The notes under the pieces: generated by a model
Database searches by the model: none
Told to the model about the DNA's origin: nothing
What the model saw: only the letters and a program-made list of their open reading frames with translations
Shown here: one piece after another, positions 1 to 5,669 of the stretch
Layout of the letters: every line of letters begins with the position of its first letter
Position numbering within the stretch: the first letter of the stretch is position 1
Translations under genes and position numbers: made by a program
Assembly: GCA_019309945.1 (NCBI GenBank)
Contig: JAFDFH010000150.1
Location: 1-6,418, forward strand
Origin: Deltaproteobacteria bacterium
Lineage (GTDB): Bacteria > Desulfobacterota > Desulfobacteria > Desulfobacterales > JAFDFH01
DNA length: 6,418 nucleotides
Direction of reading: 5' to 3'

Positions 1-2703
1 CTTGAATTTGACTTTGGCACCTATCACTTTCCGAGATTTGAAACTCCTTCAGGCCATACGGTCGAAGATCTTTTTGAAAAAAGGGTCAGGGAGGGTTTTC
101 AGCGGGTGTTTAAACGCATTAAGGCAAAGGATCCGGAGGTTGATGAAGCGGTCTATTTTGACCGGCTTGAAAATGAACTTGCGGTTATCAGTAACATGGG
201 CTTTCAAAGTTATTTTCTCATTGTTGCAGATTTTATCAGCTTTGCCAAGGAGAATAATATTCCCGTCGGTCCCGGAAGAGGGTCCGCGGCAGGAAGTCTT
301 GTTGCAAACTCCCTTGGCATTACAGATCTGGATCCGATTGCCTATGGTCTTATTTTTGAACGTTTTCTCAATCACGCCCGTAAGAGTATGCCGGACATTG
401 ATGTCGATTTTTGTATCAACGGCAGAGAGGAGGTGTTCAAATATGTAGTCGCCAAATATGGCGGTGGTGATTATGTGGCACAGATTATTACCTTCGGCCG
501 GCTTAAAACAAGGGCCGTCATTCGCGATGTGGGCCGCGCCCTGGATATACCTTTGCAAGAGGTGGATGAGATCGCCAAAATGGTACCGGACGTGTTGAAC
601 ATTTCCCTGGATGATGCCCTCATGATGGAGCCGAGGATTGGAGCACTGGTCCAAAACAAACCTGAAGTCGCCGATTTGATAAATGTCTGCCGTGTGCTTG
701 AAGGACTCCCCCGGCATGCCTCAACACATGCGGCCGGAGTTGTGATCTCAGATAAACCGCTTGTCAATTATATGCCCCTGTATAAAGGCAAAAAAGGTGA
801 AGTAATAACCCAATTTGACATGCAATGCGTCGAGAAAATCGGGCTGGTAAAGTTTGATTTTTTGGGTCTGCGCAACCTGACGGTTATTGCCGATACACTG
901 GCGCAAATTGCCGGCCAGGGAAAGAAACCCCCTGATCCTACGAATCTTGATCTTAGCGATCCGGATACTTACCGCCTCCTCGCGGCCGGTGCAACGACCG
1001 GCGTATTTCAACTTGAAAGCGCCGGTATGAAAGATCTTTTGGTAAGATTAAAGCCTGAATGCTTCGATGATATCGTCGCCCTTGTCGCCCTTTACCGCCC
1101 CGGTCCGATGGAAAGCGGGATGATCGTCGATTACGTGGAAAGAAAGCACGGCCGGAAATCACTCGAGTACCTGATTCCGGAGCTTGAACCCATTTTAAAA
1201 GAAACTTACGGCGTTATTGTCTATCAGGAACAGGTCATGAAGATCGCGAGCGCCCTGGCGAATTATTCCATGGCCGAAGCAGATGATCTTCGCAAGGCAA
1301 TGGGGAAAAAGATTCCCAAGATTATGACCCAGCACAGGGAACGTTTTATGCAGGGAGCTGTCCAGAATGGCATTCCATCTTTGAAAGCTGAAAAGATATT
1401 TGATCTGATAGAAAAATTTGGGGGATACGGGTTTAACAAATCTCACAGTGCTGCGTACGCGCTGATCGCGTATCAGACGGCTTTTTTAAAGGCCCATTTT
1501 CCCGTTGAGTTAATGGCCTCCCTGTTAACCAGTGAAATGCATTCCACGGATGGCGTTGTAAAATATATCGCTGAATGCCAAAGTCGCGATATACCAATAC
1601 TCCCCCCGGATATTAATGAAAGTGAAATGGAATTTACGGTAATCGGTTCAAAGATCAGATTTGGACTCGTTGCGGTTAAAAACGTCGGTGAAAGCGCGAT
1701 TGAATCGATTATCGAGGCAAGGAAGGAAAAAACGTTCGATTCCTTGTATGAGTTTTGTGAACGCGTCGATCTGAGAAAGGTGAATAAGCGGGTTGTCGAA
1801 AGTCTCATAAAGTGCGGTGCTTTTGATTCCACCGGTGTGTATCGTTCTCGATTGACGGCATCTTTAGAAGATGTGATCGACTACGCTCAAAGGGTCCAGA
1901 AAGAAAGATCTGATCCCCAAATGGGGTTGTTTGACATGGAGGAAGGTAAGCCGGAGATAAACTTCCCCCCCCTTCCTGGAATCGATGAATGGAGTGAGAA
2001 ACAGCTTCTATCCTTTGAAAAAGAGTCTCTGGGTTTTTATATTACCGGCCACCCCCTGACCCGATATAAAGATCTGCTATCAAAGTTTACCAATGCCAAC
2101 ACCCTCTCCTTGCAGGAGCGTGAAGGTGGGAACGGTATCAGAATCGGTGGCCTTGTCAGGAATACGAAGATCATTACGACCAAAAAAGGCGATCCAATGG
2201 CATTTGTCACCATTGAGGATTTGCATGGTTCGGCTGAAATAATCATTTTTTCTTCAGTTTATTCATCCGTAAATACGCTTCTCACAGATGATCATCCCAT
2301 ACTTGTTCAGGGACAGGTCCAAAAGGATGAAAATTCGGTAAAGATACTGGCGGATACGGTCATCCCCATGGAGAAAGCCGAGGAGACATGGACGGCTGAC
2401 ATCCATTTTAATCTGGACCTTACACATACTCCCAAAGACCTGCTGGTCAAGTTGCGTAACATATTAGGAAAGCATCCAGGTTCATGTCAGGCTTATTTAA
2501 ATTTGCGTGACCCGGGAAAAACAGAAATAATCATTGCCCTTCCGGATACCGTGAGGTTAAAACCGGGTTCGGCTTTACGCCAGGAGGTTTACGGATTACT
2601 CGGATACCATGCCGTTGAAACGGTGTGTAGTCCGGTGACGTCTTCCCCAAGGTTTAATAACAACAAAAGGGGCAACACCAAAGGAAAGGCCGATTATGCC
2701 TGA
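1..2703 (+). CDS. dnaE: DNA polymerase III subunit alpha, 5'-truncated by window edge
   Basis: This is the catalytic subunit of the replicative DNA polymerase III holoenzyme, which extends DNA 5'->3' at the fork. The frame is open from base 1, so 900 codons are visible; the start lies upstream. By alignment to the remembered E. coli DnaE, about 270 N-terminal residues, most of the PHP domain, are missing. Visible motifs, in window codons: GPGRGSAAGS in the palm (nt 271-300); PDIDVDF with catalytic Asp132 and Asp134, equivalent to E. coli D401 and D403; KFDFLGL with Asp286, equivalent to D555 (the same offset of 269 for all three); GYGFNKSHSAAY at 475-486 in the fingers; the beta-clamp binding motif QMGLF at 640-644; and an OB-fold-like segment around nt 2128-2380 (GGLVRNTK to ILADTV). 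All three catalytic aspartates are present and the frame is unbroken, so the gene looks functional. The stop is TGA at 2701. It ends inside the start of the next gene, an unusual neighbour for dnaE. Identification is near certain. Confidence 0.98.
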   Translation, partial: LEFDFGTYHFPRFETPSGHTVEDLFEKRVREGFQRVFKRIKAKDPEVDEAVYFDRLENELAVISNMGFQSYFLIVADFISFAKENNIPVGPGRGSAAGSLVANSLGITDLDPIAYGLIFERFLNHARKSMPDIDVDFCINGREEVFKYVVAKYGGGDYVAQIITFGRLKTRAVIRDVGRALDIPLQEVDEIAKMVPDVLNISLDDALMMEPRIGALVQNKPEVADLINVCRVLEGLPRHASTHAAGVVISDKPLVNYMPLYKGKKGEVITQFDMQCVEKIGLVKFDFLGLRNLTVIADTLAQIAGQGKKPPDPTNLDLSDPDTYRLLAAGATTGVFQLESAGMKDLLVRLKPECFDDIVALVALYRPGPMESGMIVDYVERKHGRKSLEYLIPELEPILKETYGVIVYQEQVMKIASALANYSMAEADDLRKAMGKKIPKIMTQHRERFMQGAVQNGIPSLKAEKIFDLIEKFGGYGFNKSHSAAYALIAYQTAFLKAHFPVELMASLLTSEMHSTDGVVKYIAECQSRDIPILPPDINESEMEFTVIGSKIRFGLVAVKNVGESAIESIIEARKEKTFDSLYEFCERVDLRKVNKRVVESLIKCGAFDSTGVYRSRLTASLEDVIDYAQRVQKERSDPQMGLFDMEEGKPEINFPPLPGIDEWSEKQLLSFEKESLGFYITGHPLTRYKDLLSKFTNANTLSLQEREGGNGIRIGGLVRNTKIITTKKGDPMAFVTIEDLHGSAEIIIFSSVYSSVNTLLTDDHPILVQGQVQKDENSVKILADTVIPMEKAEETWTADIHFNLDLTHTPKDLLVKLRNILGKHPGSCQAYLNLRDPGKTEIIIALPDTVRLKPGSALRQEVYGLLGYHAVETVCSPVTSSPRFNNNKRGNTKGKADYA
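2681..2689 (+). promoter_or_regulatory. Ribosome binding site of manC inside the dnaE 3' end
   Basis: A purine-rich stretch, AAGGAAAGG, ends 6 nt before the ATG at 2696; its first AAGGA is 10 nt away. It lies within the last codons of dnaE. It supports the ATG at 2696 as the real start, and therefore the 8-base overlap and likely translational coupling. Confidence 0.6.
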
Positions 2704-4057
2704 TCACAAAACAAATGTATATCCGGTACTGCTTGCAGGCGGAACAGGAACGCGGCTGTGGCCCGTGTCCAGAGAGCTTTATCCCAAACAACTGGTCAGT
2801 TTCATTGGTAAATATTCCCTTGTCCAAAGCACAATCAAGCGGCTGATGCCTGTGATCGATATGGGGAAGATCCGGGTGGTTTGCGGGAAGGAGCATTCCC
2901 ATGAAATTGAGCGGCAGATGGAAGCAATCGGAGTGCCTTCCGAAGGAAAGATTATCTGTGAACCCTGTGGGCGAAACACGGCGCCGGCCATTCTTCTGTC
3001 TGCTTTAAATATCCCGGAAGAAGAGAAGGACGCTGTTTTGTGCATATTTCCCGCGGATCATGTCATTCGAGATGTCGAGGATTTCCACAAAAAATTGGCA
3101 TCCGCCATAAGACTTGCCGCTAAAGGGTATATCGTCACCTTTGGCATCAAACCCCATTATCCTGAAACCGGTTACGGATATATCGAAGGTGTGGGAGAAG
3201 TTTCTGAAAAGGCCCTTTCCATAAGGAGATTCATTGAAAAACCGGACACTAAAACCGCGAAACAGTATGTTCAGGCCGGCAATTTTTTCTGGAATAGTGG
3301 GATGTTTGCGTTTAAGGTCTCTATGATACTGGAGGAATTCAAACTATTTTCACCGGAACTTTTGAGAACCATGGAAAAGATGCTTCTCAAAAAAACCCTG
3401 TTGGACAGGGAAGCCTATGAACAGTTGCCGAATATTTCAATCGATTATGCCATTATGGAAAAAACAGATAAAGGCGTGGTGTTACCTTCGGATTTCGGGT
3501 GGAGTGATATCGGGTCGTGGAAATCGCTTTATGACTTTCTGCCCAAAGATCAAAATAACAATGTGATTGATGGCGACGTGATTGCCAAAGATACTGTAAA
3601 CTGTATCATCATGGGACATGAACGGTTGATTGCAACCAATCACCTGAACCATATGGTTGTGGTTGAGACACCGGATTCGGTATTTGTTTCAGATATCGAT
3701 CACAGCCGAGATGTAAAATCAATCGTTGCCGGACTTAAGGAAAAGGGGCGCAAAGAGTATCACAAACATAGGACCGAATACCATCCCTGGGGAAGTTCGA
3801 CCTTACTGGAAAAAAAGGAAGATTTTTCAATTGTCCGGATCATCATATATCCCGGTGCCCTGTGCCCTGTCCAGGTGGACACCTCGACGGCCAAGCGCCT
3901 GGTCGTTATTAACGGCGATGTGAGAGTCGCAAACGATAACCAGAGCTGGTTTTTAAAGCAAGGGGAATCAACAGTCATTTCTGAGAAACACGACGTGAAC
4001 ATTGAAAATATTGGTGATGGGCCCCTTTACATGGTTCAGCTGGAATACGGTATTTAA
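2696..4057 (+). CDS. manC: Mannose-1-phosphate guanylyltransferase with degenerate PMI cupin domain (ManC/AlgA type)
   Basis: The predicted cytoplasmic enzyme makes GDP-mannose from mannose-1-phosphate and GTP for polysaccharide synthesis. The 453-residue protein has the type II GMP/PMI layout. The nucleotidyltransferase domain (about 8-290) has the signature GGTGTRLWPVSR at 15-26 followed by PKQ at 30-32, FPADH at 118-122, FIEKP at 179-183, NSGMF at 200-204 and DFGWSDIGSW at 266-275, all as expected for an active GMP. A linker (about 300-350) leads to a C-terminal cupin beginning at HPWG 363-366. The isomerase signature of the family, QMHHHRAEHW, reads QVDTSTAKRL here (393-402), and the later conserved His is replaced (Val434 by my alignment). 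The usual tail after the last cupin strand (YLGEDDIVR-type) is also absent, as the protein ends at YGI. Phosphomannose isomerase activity is therefore unlikely. The start ATG overlaps the dnaE stop by 8 bases, with a good RBS and the usual short N-terminus. GMP identity is firm; substrate specificity for mannose is inferred from family. Confidence 0.9.
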   Translation: MPDHKTNVYPVLLAGGTGTRLWPVSRELYPKQLVSFIGKYSLVQSTIKRLMPVIDMGKIRVVCGKEHSHEIERQMEAIGVPSEGKIICEPCGRNTAPAILLSALNIPEEEKDAVLCIFPADHVIRDVEDFHKKLASAIRLAAKGYIVTFGIKPHYPETGYGYIEGVGEVSEKALSIRRFIEKPDTKTAKQYVQAGNFFWNSGMFAFKVSMILEEFKLFSPELLRTMEKMLLKKTLLDREAYEQLPNISIDYAIMEKTDKGVVLPSDFGWSDIGSWKSLYDFLPKDQNNNVIDGDVIAKDTVNCIIMGHERLIATNHLNHMVVVETPDSVFVSDIDHSRDVKSIVAGLKEKGRKEYHKHRTEYHPWGSSTLLEKKEDFSIVRIIIYPGALCPVQVDTSTAKRLVVINGDVRVANDNQSWFLKQGESTVISEKHDVNIENIGDGPLYMVQLEYGI

Positions 4058-4064
4058 TGTTTGC

Positions 4065-4106
4065 GTAACTTCTCAATATGTTCCGTAAGGCCCGCTGCAC
4101 CATCCG
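4065..4106 (-). repeat. Palindromic intergenic repeat, degenerate copy A
   Basis: The first 21 bases (4065-4085) are identical to 5484-5504 in copy B. The following core, ggcccgctgcaccatccg at 4089-4106, matches the reverse complement of 5503-5520 at 17 of 18 positions. Copy A therefore carries the asymmetric loop in the orientation opposite to copy B, while its arm is shared because the arms are palindromic. The second arm, expected after 4106, is not recognisable and is replaced by a T-rich stretch. The strand given marks opposite orientation to copy B and is arbitrary. Confidence 0.8.
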
Positions 4107-4151
4107 CTAATTTTTTTCAATACGGTCCAACCTTTTTACATTCTGCCACCA

Positions 4152-4212
4152 GGCACCAAGGCACGAAGAAAGAATAATAAATATTGCCTTTGTGTTTTAG
4201 TGCCTTGGTGGC
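4152..4212. repeat. Imperfect inverted repeat built on ccaaggcac
   Basis: The left arm ggcaccaaggcacga (4152-4166) matches the reverse complement of the right arm 4198-4212 at 13 of 15 positions, with a 31-nt AT-rich interior. A partial tandem duplication, ccaccaggcaccaaggcac, is visible in the left arm from 4146. This type of caccaaggcac/gtgccttggtg motif is familiar to me from intergenic DNA of several environmental bacterial groups, but I cannot name the family with confidence. No T run follows the right arm, so it is not an evident intrinsic terminator. Confidence 0.65.
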
Positions 4213-4242
4213 TAATATTTTTGGTTCCGGTTTGTCCGGGTT

Positions 4243-4248
4243 AGGTGA
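4243..4248 (+). promoter_or_regulatory. Ribosome binding site of the aminotransferase gene
   Basis: AGGTGA lies 7 nt before the ATG at 4256 and supports that start; the resulting N-terminus, MKVPLLDLKCQY, is the usual one for this family. Confidence 0.65.
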
Positions 4249-4255
4249 ATAAGCC

Positions 4256-5389
4256 ATGAAAGTACCCCTGCTTGATCTGAAATGTCAGTATGCGACCATC
4301 AAGGAAGAAATTCTTCGTGTAACGGAAGAAATTTTTGAGAGCCAGTATTTTATCCTTGGGCCATGGGTCGAATCGCTGGAAAAGGATATTGCCGGTTATT
4401 GTTCATCACGGCATGCCGTAGGAGTTTCATCAGGGACAGATGCCCTGTTGATTTCCCTCATGGCTGCGGATATTGGACCCGGAGACACTGTTATCACGAG
4501 CCCCTATACATTTTTTGCAACAGCGGGCTCCATCGTTCGCACAGGTGCCCGACCGGTTTTTGCCGATATCGATCCTGAAACATATAATATATCGCCAGAG
4601 AACATTGAGCGCGTGATTGGCGCAATGACCGGCGAAGAAAAGGCCTGTCTTAAGGCCATTATTCCTGTCCACCTGTATGGCCAGTGTGTCGATATGGAGC
4701 CAATCCTTGAGATTGCAGAAAAGCACAATCTTTTCGTCATTGAGGATGCGGCACAGGCTATCGGCGCGGAATACGGGAAAAGGCGTGCCGGATCAATGGG
4801 TCATTTTGGCTGTTTTTCTTTTTTTCCTTCCAAAAACCTCGGTGCTTTTGGAGATGGCGGCGTGGTAACAACAAATTCAGATGAGTGGTATGAAAAATTG
4901 CGCAAGCTTCGGGCGCATGGCTCCCATCCGAAGTATTATCACCAGATCATCGGGGGGAATTTCAGGCTGGATGCTATTCAGGCGGCTGTCGTTTCGATAA
5001 AGCTAAAATATTTGGATCAATGGACCCGAGGTCGCCAGGAAAACGCGGACAAATACAGGATGCTCTTTTCAGAGGCAGGGTTAGATGCCACCACCAACCT
5101 GCCGATTGAAAAGGAGAACCGTCACATATACAATCAGTTTGTGATCCGCCTGGCGGAAAAAAGAGACGCCCTTCGCCTGTTTTTACAAAATGAAAAAATC
5201 GGGACGGAAGTTTATTATCCCGTGCCGTTGCACCTCCAGCAATGCTTTTCCTATCTTAATTACCAAGAGGGTGATTTCCCCGTATCCGAATATGCGGCCC
5301 ACCACACCCTGGCCCTTCCGATATATCCCGAGCTAACAGATGATCAGCAGAGGCATGTCGTAGAAAAGATAAAAGCGTTTTATTACTAA
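4256..5389 (+). CDS. DegT/DnrJ/EryC1/StrS family nucleotide-sugar aminotransferase
   Basis: This is a PLP-dependent fold-type I aminotransferase of 377 residues, a normal length, that would transfer an amino group (usually from glutamate) to a keto-sugar nucleotide in the cytoplasm. Visible motifs: SSGTDAL at 58-64 (cofactor phosphate region); PYTFFATA at 83-90; VHLYGQ at 138-143; EDAAQAIGAEY at 163-173, with Asp164 expected to bind the pyridine nitrogen; FSFFPSKNLGAFGDGG at 187-202, with Lys193 the predicted Schiff-base lysine; and GGNFRLDAIQAA at 233-244. All key residues are present. The SKNLGAFGDGG form resembles the DesV/TylB/FdtB/QdtB and WbpE group, which make 3-amino sugars, more than GDP-perosamine synthases, so a 3-keto substrate is my preferred guess. 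The sugar and nucleotide cannot be read from sequence. The gene follows manC by 198 bp and has copies of a palindromic repeat on both sides. Family assignment is firm; exact substrate unknown. Confidence 0.93.
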   Translation: MKVPLLDLKCQYATIKEEILRVTEEIFESQYFILGPWVESLEKDIAGYCSSRHAVGVSSGTDALLISLMAADIGPGDTVITSPYTFFATAGSIVRTGARPVFADIDPETYNISPENIERVIGAMTGEEKACLKAIIPVHLYGQCVDMEPILEIAEKHNLFVIEDAAQAIGAEYGKRRAGSMGHFGCFSFFPSKNLGAFGDGGVVTTNSDEWYEKLRKLRAHGSHPKYYHQIIGGNFRLDAIQAAVVSIKLKYLDQWTRGRQENADKYRMLFSEAGLDATTNLPIEKENRHIYNQFVIRLAEKRDALRLFLQNEKIGTEVYYPVPLHLQQCFSYLNYQEGDFPVSEYAAHHTLALPIYPELTDDQQRHVVEKIKAFYY

Positions 5390-5483
5390 ACACAATTTGA
5401 TTTTTTCACTTATTCCGCTTTCATCCGGCAAGTTCTTGTCCTTTTAATTTCTTATTAAAATTAGAAGGTTATAAGCTCCTTAT

Positions 5484-5542
5484 GTAACTTCTCAATATGT
5501 TCCGGATGGCGCAGCGGGCCTACCGGAACTTATTGAGAAATT
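5484..5542 (+). repeat. Palindromic intergenic repeat, full copy B (REP/MITE-like)
   Basis: Arms tctcaatatgttccgg (5490-5505) and ccggaacttattgaga (5523-5538) are reverse complements at 15 of 16 positions and enclose a 17-nt GC-rich asymmetric loop (atggcgcagcgggccta). A further pair (5489 with 5539) and AA/TT at the outer edge (5486-5487 with 5541-5542) extend the symmetry. As RNA or single-stranded DNA this forms a strong hairpin. It has no T run after it, so a rho-independent terminator is not indicated. A related, half-lost copy lies at 4065-4106. Size and structure suggest a dispersed REP-like or small MITE-like element; there is no transposase in the window. Confidence 0.85.
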
Positions 5543-5550
5543 GCTATTAT

Positions 5551-5579
5551 TTGATTAAAAAACCATTTTAGCATAAAAT
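5551..5579 (+). promoter_or_regulatory. Candidate sigma70-type promoter for the ATPase gene
   Basis: TTGATT (5551-5556) and TAAAAT (5574-5579) are separated by 17 bp, the optimal spacing, and match the consensus at 4 of 6 and 5 of 6 positions. It lies just after the palindromic repeat and would give a leader of about 80 nt. A perfect TATAAT at 5606-5611 is an alternative -10 but has no good -35 at the right distance. The region is AT-rich, so chance matches are likely. Confidence 0.4.
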
Positions 5580-5669
5580 ACCCTTTTCTTTTGTCCATTT
5601 CTGTGTATAATCTTCTATGAAGATAATCCCTGTTTTCGTTGACCTGGAAATTATATCCGTGAGGTGCAA

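Larger units (their letters stand above)
4058..4255. other. Intergenic region with two kinds of repeat, no gene seen
   Basis: These 198 bases between manC and the aminotransferase gene hold a degenerate palindromic repeat copy starting 8 nt after the manC stop, a T run at 4111-4117, and a second imperfect inverted repeat at 4152-4212. I see no coding frame, no convincing sigma70 promoter and no classical GC-hairpin-plus-T-run terminator. The aminotransferase gene may be read from the upstream transcript or from a promoter I cannot recognise. Confidence 0.6.
5390..5669. other. Intergenic region with palindromic repeat and probable promoter
   Basis: This 280-base AT-rich region separates the aminotransferase gene from the ATPase gene. 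It contains a weak AT hairpin (5442-5448 with 5454-5460, 7 bp), the full palindromic repeat copy B, and a candidate promoter. A 23-codon frame at 5617-5688 has no visible RBS and overlaps the next gene, so I do not call it. No clear intrinsic terminator follows the aminotransferase stop. Confidence 0.6.

Noticed and set aside
49..717. 222-codon frame on the minus strand
   Set aside because: It lies opposite highly conserved dnaE palm sequence and shows no domain signature; it is a shadow of dnaE.
1965..1972. Run of eight C in dnaE as a phase-variation tract
   Set aside because: The frame is intact across it and the gene is essential, so switching is implausible; it lies in a tolerant linker and is probably chance.
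106..2703. GTG at 106 as the start of dnaE
   Set aside because: The frame is open to base 1 and encodes typical DnaE sequence before this codon (FETPSGHTVEDLFEKRV), so the GTG is an internal valine and the gene is cut by the window edge.
4083..4125. Intrinsic terminator after manC (T run at 4111-4117)
   Set aside because: No GC-rich hairpin directly precedes the T run; the only pairing seen, ccgta (4083-4087) with tacgg (4121-4125), is short and spans the T run.
2696..5389. manC plus aminotransferase as a GDP-perosamine pathway
   Set aside because: No GDP-mannose 4,6-dehydratase is present, and the SKNLGAFGDGG motif resembles 3-amino-sugar enzymes more than perosamine synthases.
5442..5460. 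Terminator after the aminotransferase gene
   Set aside because: The 7-bp hairpin is purely AT and is not followed by a T run.
4065..5542. Repeat pair as a CRISPR or direct-repeat array
   Set aside because: Only two unequal copies 1.4 kb apart with inverted cores, a gene between them and no spacer regularity.
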